A stretch of 64,000 nt of DNA from Sphingomonas mucosissima (GTDB lineage: Bacteria > Pseudomonadota > Alphaproteobacteria > Sphingomonadales > Sphingomonadaceae): assembly GCF_002197665.1 (NCBI RefSeq), contig NZ_NBBJ01000001.1:868001-932000 (forward strand), in the 5' to 3' direction. Shown one piece after another: positions 29,642 to 38,536 of the stretch. The notes below the pieces were generated by a model. The model was given only the letters and a program-made list of their open reading frames with translations. It had not been told where the DNA came from and did no database searches. A program made the position numbers and the translations under genes. Every line of letters begins with the position of its first letter. The stretch's first letter is position 1.

Positions 29642-29665
29642 CGTGTGTTGATAAGGTAACACACG
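29642..29665. promoter_or_regulatory. CGTGTGTT-N8-AACACACG palindrome in a divergent intergenic region
   Basis: Perfect 8-bp arms with an 8-base spacer, 18 bases upstream of the TIGR00266 start and 40 bases upstream of the DUF5694 start. This is a size and spacing typical of a dimeric repressor site (TetR, PadR or GntR-like). No regulator gene is next to it. Confidence 0.5.
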
Positions 29666-29704
29666 TCTGATAGCCGAAGAGCCAGCAGCGGGGGAAGAAG
29701 CATC

Positions 29705-30769
29705 ATGCGGTGGTCGGTTTTGGGGGCGATCGGTTTGGCAGGAACTGGCGCGCCGGCGTCGGCGCAATGGGATCCCCGTGCCCATCGCGACTTCGCCGGG
29801 CCGGCGAGCGAAGTGCTGGTACTTGGCACGCCGCATCTTTCGAGCATGCCCAACGCTTTCCGGCCCGAGTATCTCGCGCCGCTACTCGACCGACTGGCAG
29901 CGTGGAAGCCGCAGGTGATCACGATCGAAGCGCTGTCCGGCCCACAATGCGATCATCTGCGGCGCTTTGCCGCGCTGCATGCCAATGCGGCAGATGATTA
30001 TTGCCCGGATGTGGCGGCGGAGCAGAAGGCGCTTGGGCTCGACATGGCCGGCGCGACGCTTGCGATCGAGCAAACGCTGAACGCGTGGCCTGCGGACCCC
30101 AGTGCTGGTCAGCGGCGCCGGCTGGCGGCGCTGTTTCTCGCGGGCGGTGATCCGGCGTCGGCCTATGTGCAATGGCTGCGGCTTGCGCCGGCCGAGCGGC
30201 GGAGCGGCGACGGGCTGAACGCGTCGATGGTGGCGCGGTTGGAGAAAACGGGCGAACGCAAGAACGAGAATGTTCAGATTGCGGCGACGCTGGCAGCGCG
30301 GCTCGGGCTGGAGCGAGTTTATCCAACGGACGACCACACGGCGGACGACACGGCCGGCGATGACGAAGCAGCGGGGAAGGCGGTGAGCGCGGCGTGGGAC
30401 AATCCGGCGACGCGGCGGCGCCAGGCGGACACGAAGGCGCTCGACGCGCGTCTGGCCGAGCCGGACGGGATGCTGGCGCTCTATCGCTACTACAATGATC
30501 CGAAGACCGCACAGCTCGCCTTTGACAGCGACTTTGGCGCGGCGCTTCGGGATCCGTCGCCGATGCATTACGGCCGCGGCTATGTCGGCTGGTGGGAAAC
30601 CCGCAACTTGCGCATGGTCGCCAATATTCGTGCGGTGATGCAGCGAAGGCCGGGCGCGCGCGTGCTCACGATCGTCGGCGCATCGCACAAGGGCTATTAT
30701 GAGGCGTATCTCGGTCTCCTGCACGACGTGAAGGTAGCCGATACGAGCGCGCTTCTTCAGAAGCGTTGA
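29705..30769 (+). CDS. DUF5694 family periplasmic protein
   Basis: 354 residues with a signal peptide (about 1-20, GAPASAQ). It contains VLVLGTPHLS near residue 38 and a C-terminal TIVGASHKGYYEAYL, the GTPH and GxxH-type histidines of the TraB/Tiki-like (EreA/ChaN-like) fold. Function in bacteria is not established, though metalloprotease-like or heme-binding roles have been suggested. Acidic DDHTADDTAGDDEAA insert near residue 220. Confidence 0.8.
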   Translation: MRWSVLGAIGLAGTGAPASAQWDPRAHRDFAGPASEVLVLGTPHLSSMPNAFRPEYLAPLLDRLAAWKPQVITIEALSGPQCDHLRRFAALHANAADDYCPDVAAEQKALGLDMAGATLAIEQTLNAWPADPSAGQRRRLAALFLAGGDPASAYVQWLRLAPAERRSGDGLNASMVARLEKTGERKNENVQIAATLAARLGLERVYPTDDHTADDTAGDDEAAGKAVSAAWDNPATRRRQADTKALDARLAEPDGMLALYRYYNDPKTAQLAFDSDFGAALRDPSPMHYGRGYVGWWETRNLRMVANIRAVMQRRPGARVLTIVGASHKGYYEAYLGLLHDVKVADTSALLQKR

Positions 30770-30802
30770 CGCTCCATACTTCACCCCTTTAGTAATGTCG
30801 CT

Positions 30803-30835
30803 GGGCGGTCCCTGCTGGGCCGCCCTTGCTCTTTC
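30803..30835 (+). terminator. hairpin terminator between the DUF5694 gene and argD
   Basis: GGGCGGTCC and GGGCCGCCC pair over 9 bp (one wobble) with a 5-base loop and are followed by TTGCTCTTTC. It lies 34 bases past the stop and 25 bases before the argD GTG, so it might also act as an argD leader structure. Confidence 0.55.
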
Positions 30836-30849
30836 AAGGAGTTTGCCCC

Positions 30850-32040
30850 GTGTCGATCACCGCCCTGATGCCCGTCTATCCCCGCTGCGGGGTGCGGCCA
30901 GTGCGAGGCGAGGGGTGCCATCTGATCAGCGAGGATGGCCGCCGTTTTCTGGATTTCGCCAGCGGCATCGCGGTGAACGCGCTCGGCCATGGTCACCCGA
31001 AACTGACAAAGGCGATCGCCGATCAGGCCGCGACGCTGATGCACGTCAGCAACCTGTACGGTAGCCCGCAGGGCGAGCATTTCGCGCAGCGGCTGGTTGA
31101 CAATACCTTCGCCGATACGGTGTTCTTCACCAACTCGGGCGCCGAAGCGGTGGAGTGCGCAATCAAGACCGCGCGCCGTTATCACTTCGCCAATGGCAAT
31201 CCCCAGCGCCACGATCTCATCACCTTCTCCATGGCGTTCCATGGCCGCACCATCGGCACCATCTCGGCCACCAATCAGGCCAAGATGCGCGACGGGTTCG
31301 AGCCGCTGCTGCCGGGCTTCAAATATGCCGAGTTCAACGATCTCGAAGGCGCGCTGGCGCTGGTCGACGAGAACACCGCTGGCTTCCTGGTCGAGCCGAT
31401 CCAGGGCGAAGGCGGCATTCGCGCCGCGACGCCGGAGTTCCTGCAGGGCCTGCGCAAGGCGTGCGACGAACATGGCCTGCTGCTGGTGCTCGACGAGGTG
31501 CAGGCGGGCTATGGCCGCACCGGCAAGCTGTTCGCGCATGAGCTTTACGGCATCACGCCCGACATCATGGCTGCGGCCAAGGGCATCGGTGGCGGCTTCC
31601 CGCTTGGCGCCTGCCTCGCCACTGAGGAAGCGGCCAAGGGCATGGTGATCGGCACGCACGGCTCCACCTATGGCGGCAATCCACTCGCGATGGCGGCCGG
31701 TGAGGCAGTGCTCGACGTGATCCTAGAGGAAGACTTCCTCGACCATGTCACGCAGATGGGCGAACGGCTGCGCGCCAGCCTGGAGCAGATGATCCCTAAC
31801 CACGATCATTTATTCGACAGCGTGCGCGGGCACGGCCTGATGCTTGGCCTCAAGCTCAAGAGCGACAGCCGTCGCTTCGTCGAGTTCGCGCGCGACAATC
31901 ACGGCCTGCTGCTGGTTTCGGCGGGTGAGAATGTCGTCCGCATCCTCCCGCCGCTGGTGATCGACGAAAGTCATATCGCCGAGTGCATCGAGAAGCTGAG
32001 CGAGGCGGCGCGCGTCTACGTTCCCGCCAGCGATGATTGA
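30850..32040 (+). CDS. argD: acetylornithine/succinyldiaminopimelate aminotransferase
   Basis: 396 residues from GTG 30850, with GGAG 9 bases upstream; the longer frame from 30826 adds residues not in the family. Class III PLP aminotransferase: FFTNSGAEAVECAIK, LVLDEVQAGYGRTGKLF, and the PLP lysine in AAAKGIGGGFPLGA near residue 245. It makes N-acetylornithine in arginine synthesis. argF follows at 127 bases; the two form an arginine cluster with hslO. Confidence 0.95.
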   Translation: MSITALMPVYPRCGVRPVRGEGCHLISEDGRRFLDFASGIAVNALGHGHPKLTKAIADQAATLMHVSNLYGSPQGEHFAQRLVDNTFADTVFFTNSGAEAVECAIKTARRYHFANGNPQRHDLITFSMAFHGRTIGTISATNQAKMRDGFEPLLPGFKYAEFNDLEGALALVDENTAGFLVEPIQGEGGIRAATPEFLQGLRKACDEHGLLLVLDEVQAGYGRTGKLFAHELYGITPDIMAAAKGIGGGFPLGACLATEEAAKGMVIGTHGSTYGGNPLAMAAGEAVLDVILEEDFLDHVTQMGERLRASLEQMIPNHDHLFDSVRGHGLMLGLKLKSDSRRFVEFARDNHGLLLVSAGENVVRILPPLVIDESHIAECIEKLSEAARVYVPASDD

Positions 32041-32167
32041 TGGAACAGGCTCCGGCGCATCGCGGCGGAGCCGTTCGACCGGATCCGGCCGACTCTTATT
32101 CGATTGAGGCCGATTTTCGCCGGATTGCGGCTACCCATGATGCGCATCTGCCGTTGGAGAAGCTGAA

Positions 32168-33088
32168 GTGACCCGCCATTTCCTGAACCTGTCGGATGCC
32201 GGTGCGGACGGCATTGCGGCCATTCTCGCCGACGCGCTCGATCGCAAGCAGGCGCGGGCCGGCTGGACGAAAGGGCGAATCGATGCCGATGCGCCGCTTG
32301 CGGGCCACGTGCTGGCGATGATCTTCGAGAAGAACTCCACCCGCACCCGCGTCTCCTTCGACATGGCGGTCCGCCAGCTCGGCGGACAGTCGATCGTGAT
32401 GGAGGCAGGCCAGATGCAGCTCGGCCGCGGCGAGACGGTGGCCGACACCGCGCGTGTGCTGTCCGGCTATGTCGACGCGATCATGATCCGCACCGACGAG
32501 CATGCCAAGGTCGAGGAAATGGCGCATTACGCCAGCGTTCCAGTGATCAACGGCCTCACCGATGCGTCTCACCCGTGCCAGATCGTCGCGGATCTCCTGA
32601 CCGTGATCGAACAGGGCAAGGCGCTGCCGGGTCTCAGGGTGGCGTGGCTGGGTGATGGCAATAACGTGCTCGCCTCGATCGTCGAGGCGGCGGGGCTGAT
32701 GCAGTTCGATGTCGCTGCCGCTTGCCCGCAAGGCTTTCAGCCCTCCAACGCCGATTTGGCGCTCGGTAAGGGGCGCGCGACCGTCGTTGGCAACGCGCGC
32801 GAGGCTGTCGAAGGCGCCGATGTCGTCGTCACCGACACCTGGATATCGATGGGGCAAGCGCATGCGGATACGAAGCTGGCAGCGATGATGCCCTTTCAGG
32901 TCGACGCCGCGCTGATGGCGACGGCCAAGCCCGATGCCAAGTTCCTCCACTGCCTGCCTGCCCACCGCGGTGAGGAAGTGACGCCGGACGTGATCGATGG
33001 GCCGCAGTCGCTGATCTGGGCCGAGGCGGAGAATCGCCTGCATGCACAGAAATCGATCCTGCGCTGGTGTCTGGGGCAGATTGGTTGA
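32168..33088 (+). CDS. argF: ornithine carbamoyltransferase
   Basis: 306 residues starting at GTG 32168. It joins carbamoyl phosphate and ornithine to citrulline. Motifs: [13 protein letters not shown] (carbamoyl phosphate), [24 protein letters not shown] and the [12 protein letters not shown] ornithine loop. Normal length. Confidence 0.96.
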   Translation: MTRHFLNLSDAGADGIAAILADALDRKQARAGWTKGRIDADAPLAGHVLAMIFEKNSTRTRVSFDMAVRQLGGQSIVMEAGQMQLGRGETVADTARVLSGYVDAIMIRTDEHAKVEEMAHYASVPVINGLTDASHPCQIVADLLTVIEQGKALPGLRVAWLGDGNNVLASIVEAAGLMQFDVAAACPQGFQPSNADLALGKGRATVVGNAREAVEGADVVVTDTWISMGQAHADTKLAAMMPFQVDAALMATAKPDAKFLHCLPAHRGEEVTPDVIDGPQSLIWAEAENRLHAQKSILRWCLGQIG

Positions 33089-33214
33089 TCGCCAGGCATC
33101 GGCTTCCCATCTGAGAGCCCACGAAGCTCGTCCGCGCAGAGCCCGTTATGGCCTGCGCTCCCCGTGCACGGAAGAGCGGACGAGGATTCGACACGCACAG
33201 CGCAAATGGTGACC

Positions 33215-34123
33215 ATGCCCGACACGATGACGAACGACCTCGACCGCGCGATCGGTTTCACCATCCCTGCGCATCACGCGCGGGGGCGGATGGTGCGGCT
33301 CGGCCCGGTGCTCGATACGATCCTTTCCGTTCATTCTTATCCGCCGGCGATTGAGTCCCTGCTGGCCGAAGCGCTGACGCTCACCGCGCTGGTCGGTGCG
33401 ACGCTGAAGGACGTCAACGGCCAGCTGACGCTGCAGACGCAAAGCGGGAATGGCGTGGTGCGCCTTCTGGTGTGCGATTATCGCGGCGGCGAGATCCGCG
33501 GCTATGTCCAGTTCGACGCCGATCGTCTCGCCGAGGCGCCGGCCGATCCGACATTGTTTGCGCTTTTCGGCCAAGGTTATCTGGCAATCACCTTTGATCT
33601 CGCGGCCACGGGCGAGCGGTACCAGGGGATCGTACCGCTCGACGGCAATCGTCTCGCCGACGCGGTGCAGAGCTACTTTGCGCAGTCCGAGCAGATCCCG
33701 ACCCAGGTGCGCGTCGGTTTTGCCAAGCACGATGGTCGCTGCGTCGCGGGCGGGCTGTTGCTTCAGCATCTGCCGGAGGGCGAAGAGGGCCGCGAGCGGC
33801 TCCACGCCAAGATGGATCATCCTGAGTGGGAACATGTCGCGACGCTTGGCGCAACGCTCGGCGCGGACGAGCTTGCCGATCCCGCACTGCCGCTCGAGAC
33901 TTTGCTTTGGCGCCTCTTCAACGAAGAGGATGAGGTGCGCGTGCTCGCCAGCACCGGCCTTTCGCGTGGTTGCCGATGCGATGCGGCTTACATTCGCTCG
34001 GTGCTGGCGAAATTCCCCGTCGAGGAGCAGCGCGCGATGGCCGATGCCGAGGGTGTGATCGGCGTCGACTGCGCCTTCTGCTCGAGCACCTTCCCCATCA
34101 AGGTTGACGAGCTGGTGGATTGA
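33215..34123 (+). CDS. hslO: Hsp33 redox-regulated chaperone
   Basis: 302 residues from ATG 33215 (ATG 33206 also possible). The N-terminal chaperone domain (DRAIGFTIPAHHARGRMVRL) precedes the C-terminal zinc redox switch, seen as GCRCD near residue 243 and VDCAFCSS near residue 285 (CxC...CxxC). Oxidation releases zinc and turns on holdase activity. Position after argF is common in alphaproteobacteria. Confidence 0.95.
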   Translation: MPDTMTNDLDRAIGFTIPAHHARGRMVRLGPVLDTILSVHSYPPAIESLLAEALTLTALVGATLKDVNGQLTLQTQSGNGVVRLLVCDYRGGEIRGYVQFDADRLAEAPADPTLFALFGQGYLAITFDLAATGERYQGIVPLDGNRLADAVQSYFAQSEQIPTQVRVGFAKHDGRCVAGGLLLQHLPEGEEGRERLHAKMDHPEWEHVATLGATLGADELADPALPLETLLWRLFNEEDEVRVLASTGLSRGCRCDAAYIRSVLAKFPVEEQRAMADAEGVIGVDCAFCSSTFPIKVDELVD

Positions 34124-34197
34124 TCATCGCGGCAGGATCGCTCGCAGGAAAAAGCATGCGAACCTCGGGCGATAGCTGAAGCTCTTCTCGCTCGCCC

Positions 34198-34752
34198 TTA
34201 AAGGCGAGGAAGCGTGACGCCGCGTTGCCCCATGTACTTGCCGGCGCGATCGGCATAGCTGATCTCGCAAGGCTCGTTGCCCTGCAAAAACAGGAACTGG
34301 CACGCGCCCTCGTTGGCGTAGATTTTGGCGGGCAGGGGGGTGGTGTTGGAGAATTCCAGCGTCACATGCCCCTCCCAGCCCGGCTCCAGCGGAGTGACGT
34401 TCACGATGATCCCGCAGCGGGCATAGGTGGATTTGCCGAGGCAGATGACCAGCACGTCGCGCGGCACGCGGAAATATTCCACCGTGCGGGCCAGCGCGAA
34501 GCTGTTGGGCGGGATGATGCACACGTCCGTCTTGCGATCGACGAAGCTGTTGGCGGCGAAATCCTTGGGGTCCACCGTGGCCGAATCGACGTTCGTGAAG
34601 ATCTTGAAATCGTCAGCAACCCGGGCGTCATAGCCGTAGGAGCTAAGACCATAGCTGATGCAGCCGTCGCGTCGTTGCGCCTCGACGAACGGCTCGATCA
34701 TGCCGTGCGCCAGGGCCTGTTCGCGAATCCAGCGGTCAGAAAGGATGGACAT
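34198..34752 (-). CDS. dcd: dCTP deaminase
   Basis: 184 residues, normal length. It deaminates dCTP to dUTP for dTTP synthesis. Signature parts: [37 protein letters not shown] and [26 protein letters not shown]. It is a single gene, convergent with hslO. Confidence 0.96.
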   Translation of the reverse strand: MSILSDRWIREQALAHGMIEPFVEAQRRDGCISYGLSSYGYDARVADDFKIFTNVDSATVDPKDFAANSFVDRKTDVCIIPPNSFALARTVEYFRVPRDVLVICLGKSTYARCGIIVNVTPLEPGWEGHVTLEFSNTTPLPAKIYANEGACQFLFLQGNEPCEISYADRAGKYMGQRGVTLPRL

Positions 34753-34844
34753 GTGCAGGCTCCCTCGGCCGCGCTCTTCGCCGTCTGGCGTTCTGCTGGC
34801 AAGTCCCGATCAGGACGTCGCGGTAGAGCATCCTGAGCCGCCCA

Positions 34845-36185
34845 TTACCCGCGCGCCGGGGCTTCGGATGTCGGGAGTGCGATGATCGCCATCAGCCCGC
34901 CGCCGCTTCTATTGGACAGGGTGATCGTTCCGCCTGCGTCGTGCACGATCGCCTGCGCCAGGGCGAGGCCGAGGCCAATGCCACCCGTCTCGCGGCTCCG
35001 CGACACTTCCAGGCGCGTGAAGGGATCGAAGACCGCCGTCAGGGCCTCTTCGGGAATCCCGGGCCCGCGATCTGCGACGCAGACGCGGATCTGCGTTGGT
35101 TCGGCCACAATCGTCACCTCGGCATGGCCGGCGTATTTGAGCGCGTTTTCGATCAGGTTGCGCACCGCGCGCCGAAAGAGCGTCGGGCGCAAATGCAGGC
35201 GAATGCGCTCGGCTTCCTCGAACACCACCTCCGCGCCGAGATCGCGGAAATCCTCCACCACGGCGTCGACCAGCGCGGTGAGATCCACCTCGGTGATCCG
35301 CTCACTGGGGCGACCCAGGCGAGCAAGCGACAGGATATCGTCGAGCGTGCGGCTCATCTCCGCAATCGTCTCCGCCATGCGCGCCCGATCCTGCTCGTCC
35401 TCGACCGACTCGATACGGACGCGCAGGGCCGCGAGCGGCGTCCGCAAGTCATGGCCGATGGCACCCAGCATGCGATCCTTTTCGTCCAGCATCGCCGTGA
35501 CGCGCTGGGCAAGGCCGTTGAACGCCACGATCACGTCGCGCACGTCGGTCGGCCCTTCCACGGCGAGCGCGGGGATTTCCTTGCGCGGCGTGAACGTTCG
35601 CGCTGCATCCGCCAAACCTCGCAAGGGGCGTGAGAGACGGCGGGTAATCCACAGAACAGGAAGCAAGATAAGGACATAGATGATGATTGTCTGGGCGAGC
35701 AGCGCCCACAGGATCCGGTTGTCCCGTCGCGGCCACGGCGCGTTGGTTGTCAGCCAGGTGCCATTGGGTAGCTGCACAGCGATCATCAGCGTGTCGCTCG
35801 TGCGACCGGCAAAGCGGTGATCGTGCCTCCGTGGGCTGCGCTCCCGTAGGCGAATGCCCGTGTCGATCTGGCGCGGCGAGATCCCCAGTTCCGATAATTG
35901 TTCGCGCAGTTCCGCCCCAACCTTGGGCATCCGTTCGAAGCCAAGAGGTATGGGGTTTGCTTCGTGGCGCCGCACGCGGCTACGCTCGCCCCGGATCGGC
36001 CGATTGCCCGCATGGTCCAGCGCGTCCGCGATGCGGATTGCGGCAGGGCGGGTCGTTTGCGCCAGGCGGAAGTTCGCGCGTTCCCGCAGCAACAGCGCGA
36101 GGTTGATCGCCTGCGCCGCGAATAGTGCGAGCGCGAGCAGAAGCGCCAATTGCCCCGACAGGTTGCGCGGAAACAGCGCCTTCAC
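34845..36185 (-). CDS. EnvZ-like sensor histidine kinase
   Basis: 446 residues from GTG 36185, which overlaps the stop of the response regulator (GTGA). Order: N-terminal membrane helix (about 10-30), a periplasmic domain of about 110 residues, second helix (about 155-180), HAMP, the dimerisation and phosphorylation helix GAIGHDLRTPLAALR (His near residue 253), then the ATPase boxes NLIENALKYA, VADRGPGIP and GGIGLGLALAQAIV. It phosphorylates the OmpR-type regulator encoded upstream. The signal is unknown. A second start inside the response regulator frame was rejected. Confidence 0.92.
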   Translation of the reverse strand: MKALFPRNLSGQLALLLALALFAAQAINLALLLRERANFRLAQTTRPAAIRIADALDHAGNRPIRGERSRVRRHEANPIPLGFERMPKVGAELREQLSELGISPRQIDTGIRLRERSPRRHDHRFAGRTSDTLMIAVQLPNGTWLTTNAPWPRRDNRILWALLAQTIIIYVLILLPVLWITRRLSRPLRGLADAARTFTPRKEIPALAVEGPTDVRDVIVAFNGLAQRVTAMLDEKDRMLGAIGHDLRTPLAALRVRIESVEDEQDRARMAETIAEMSRTLDDILSLARLGRPSERITEVDLTALVDAVVEDFRDLGAEVVFEEAERIRLHLRPTLFRRAVRNLIENALKYAGHAEVTIVAEPTQIRVCVADRGPGIPEEALTAVFDPFTRLEVSRSRETGGIGLGLALAQAIVHDAGGTITLSNRSGGGLMAIIALPTSEAPARG

Positions 36186-36919
36186 AAGCGCGTGACTTCC
36201 GCCGCCAGCGTGTAGCCGCCACCCCATACCGTTTTGATGAGCTGCGGATTTTTCACATCGGCCTCGATCTTCTTGCGCAGCCGGCTCACTTGATTGTCGA
36301 TCGCGCGATCGAACGCCGCCGCCTCTCGTCCTTGCGTCAGATCGAGCAGCTGATCGCGGGTGAGGACCTGCCGCGGCCTGGTGACCAGCGCGTGCAGCAA
36401 GTTGAACTCACCGGTAGAGAGCGGAACCGCGACGCCTTCGTGGTCCACGAGCGTGCGTTCACCGGTCTTCAAAATCCAGCCGGCAAAGGCGTATGCCGTC
36501 GCATCGGGCGCATGCTGACGCGTACCGCCGGCCTGGAGCCGACGAAGCACCACCTTGATTCGAGCCGCCAGCTCTCGCGGGGAGAACGGCTTCACCATGT
36601 AATCGTCGGCGCCCATCTCCAGTCCGACAATCCGGTCGGTCTCCTCCGTTCGCGCGGTGAGGAGAATGACAGGGGTCTCACTGGTGGCGCGAATGTAGCG
36701 GCAGAGACTGAGCCCGTCCTCGCCCGGCATCATGATATCAAGCACGACCAGATCGATCGCATAGGCGCCGAGCCGCGTCCGGGCAGCCTCGGCATCGCCC
36801 ACCTGAGTTACACGGAAGCCCTGTTTGGTGAGATATTGCGCGAGCGGTTCGCGGATCGAGCGCTCGTCATCGACGAGGAGGAGATGGGGCGTATCGGCCA
36901 TGAGGTTGCCGTCTAGCAT
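36182..36919 (-). CDS. OmpR-family response regulator
   Basis: 245 residues. Receiver domain with acidic pocket (LLLVDDE), phospho-aspartate in VVLDIMMPGEDGL (about residue 60), T/K switch (LLTARTEE and MVKPFSPREL) and a winged-helix DNA-binding domain (LTRDQLLDLTQGREAAAFDRAIDNQVSRLRKKI). AAGG precedes the ATG at 36919; ATG 36901 is an in-frame alternative closer to the family. A terminator hairpin (36934-36962) separates it from the EF-hand gene upstream. Confidence 0.93.
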   Translation of the reverse strand: MLDGNLMADTPHLLLVDDERSIREPLAQYLTKQGFRVTQVGDAEAARTRLGAYAIDLVVLDIMMPGEDGLSLCRYIRATSETPVILLTARTEETDRIVGLEMGADDYMVKPFSPRELAARIKVVLRRLQAGGTRQHAPDATAYAFAGWILKTGERTLVDHEGVAVPLSTGEFNLLHALVTRPRQVLTRDQLLDLTQGREAAAFDRAIDNQVSRLRKKIEADVKNPQLIKTVWGGGYTLAAEVTRL

Positions 36920-36933
36920 GTCCGCCTTCCGCG

Positions 36934-36962
36934 AAAAGCACCGGGCGCGAGCGGCCCGGTGC
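36934..36962 (-). terminator. Rho-independent terminator of the EF-hand gene
   Basis: GCACCGGGC and GCCCGGTGC form a perfect 9-bp stem with a 7-base loop. On the minus strand it is followed by TTTT. It lies 15 bases past the EF-hand stop and before the response regulator start. Confidence 0.75.
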
Positions 36963-36977
36963 AGGAGTGATGGCGTA

Positions 36978-37595
36978 TTACTTCGCTGCTGGCGCGTTCC
37001 GCCCTTGCGCCCACTTGCTCTTCATCTGCGCGCGGGCAGCGTCACGCTCCGCCTGATCGATACGCCCGTCCTTGTTGGCATCCACGCGGTCGAACATCGC
37101 GCCGGCGGCCGCGAGCGCCTCCGCCTTGGTGAGAATGCCGTCGCGGTTGGCGTCGGCGTGCATCATCATGCCCATGCCGCCGCGGGCGCCTGCCCCGCCG
37201 CGATGCGCCATGCCGCCGCGCCGATCTCCGCGCTTTGCCCCCATGTTCTGCCGCTCTGACTGGTCAAGGCGGCCGTCCCTGTTGGCGTCGGCGCGATCAA
37301 ACCGCTGGAGGAACCGTTCGCGGAACTGCTGCTGGGTCATCTCTCCAGCCCGGGCACCGCGCCGGCCAGGGCGTTCGTCGGCAGAGATCTCGCCGTCCCG
37401 GTTCTTGTCCATTCGCGCGAACAGCGCATCGGCGGCCGCTGTCGCTTCTGCGCGGGTGATGATGCCGTCGCCGTTGAGGTCGGCGGCGGCCAGCCCGCGC
37501 GGCGCAGCGTTGCCCGCTTGCGTCGAAGTCTGCGCGCTTGCGGTGCCCGCAATGGCGGTAGCGCCGAGCGCGGCGGCGATGATGAGGCGTTTCAT
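36978..37595 (-). CDS. exported EF-hand calcium-binding protein with five loops
   Basis: 205 residues from ATG 37595, with a Sec signal peptide (about 1-22, GTASAQ). Five 12-residue EF loops can be read: D-L-NGDG (about 38), DKNRDG (about 62), DANRDG (about 100), DANRDG (about 146) and DANKDG (about 170), each ending in E. Between loops 3 and 4 is a methionine- and glycine-rich stretch (GAGARGGMGMMMHA). Many sphingomonads have such exported EF-hand proteins; role in envelope or calcium buffering is unknown. It lies upstream of the two-component genes on the same strand but behind its own terminator. Confidence 0.88.
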   Translation of the reverse strand: MKRLIIAAALGATAIAGTASAQTSTQAGNAAPRGLAAADLNGDGIITRAEATAAADALFARMDKNRDGEISADERPGRRGARAGEMTQQQFRERFLQRFDRADANRDGRLDQSERQNMGAKRGDRRGGMAHRGGAGARGGMGMMMHADANRDGILTKAEALAAAGAMFDRVDANKDGRIDQAERDAARAQMKSKWAQGRNAPAAK

Positions 37596-37750
37596 TGATG
37601 GCGATCCTTCGTATGGACCGGGCAGATGCCCGTCGATGGCGCCCTTATGAAACCGCGCTGTCGCGCGACTGTGCCATGGAACCCGAAAAATGTCGCAACT
37701 TGTCGCGCCAAGATGGTGCGCGGCCATACCGGGCGGCGCACCGCGTTCGC

Positions 37751-38536
37751 TCAGGCGAACACGGCAACCGACTGCATCTGTTCCGCGACCATTTCACCAG
37801 CGCTGTTCCAGATCCCCATTTGCTGCGATGAGCTTCCGGCGCGGGCGTAATCGGCATTTGATCGGAGCAGCCACCAGCCGTCCTCGGTGCTCGGCGTAGG
37901 CCCCAGAACATTCAGAATCCACGTCATCGAACTCATTGGAACGTTGCGGCCGAGCAGCCGCAGCGCAGCCGGCGGTAGGCAATCGCCTACGGCCATCAGC
38001 TCCACCATCGGGTGGATCCCGTCGCGCTCGTTCAGCCGCGTCCAGCGCAGCCATTCTGCGGGTTGCAGATTCGGGCCTTCCCGGCGATCCAGAAATTCGA
38101 AATTCTGCGTAAAGGCGACATGGGGATTGCCCTTGAACGTCTTCTCGTCCGGGCCGGGGCGGGCGAAATCAGGCAAGACGGTGGTGGCATAGTCCACCTC
38201 GCTTTCGATCGCGCGCATGAAGACAAAGGTGCAGCGTAGGCCAAGGCCGGCTTCGCTTTCAATATCTGCCTGGATGAACGCTGCGTTCTTTCCGCGGCGC
38301 AGCTTGTGCGGCGTCACCTGGATCGGGCCGGCGAGTGGGCCGATGAAGCTGACCTGGGCGGAACGGAGCGGTGGCAGATCAGCCTCGGACTGCATGGCGC
38401 AATGAAGCGCAATCGCTGCCGACAGGCCGCCATACGCTGTGCGGCCCTGCAGCCAGCCGTCCGGTATTTCGCCGCGCCAGCCGGTGCCTTCGGGTGCCGG
38501 AACAAGATTATCCAGGATCGTTTTCAGGCTCGTCAT
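37751..38536 (-). CDS. acyl-CoA thioesterase family protein (double hot-dog)
   Basis: 261 residues. The pattern is that of the TesB-like thioesterase family: GWLQGRTAYGGLSAAIALHC near residue 28, LRSAQVSFIGPLAGPIQVTPHKLRRGKN in the first hot-dog, and SMTWILNVLG with a late SSSQQMGIWN segment in the second. It hydrolyses acyl-CoA. Its ATG directly follows the stop of the acyl-CoA ligase, so the genes are one transcription unit. Confidence 0.85.
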   Translation of the reverse strand: MTSLKTILDNLVPAPEGTGWRGEIPDGWLQGRTAYGGLSAAIALHCAMQSEADLPPLRSAQVSFIGPLAGPIQVTPHKLRRGKNAAFIQADIESEAGLGLRCTFVFMRAIESEVDYATTVLPDFARPGPDEKTFKGNPHVAFTQNFEFLDRREGPNLQPAEWLRWTRLNERDGIHPMVELMAVGDCLPPAALRLLGRNVPMSSMTWILNVLGPTPSTEDGWWLLRSNADYARAGSSSQQMGIWNSAGEMVAEQMQSVAVFA

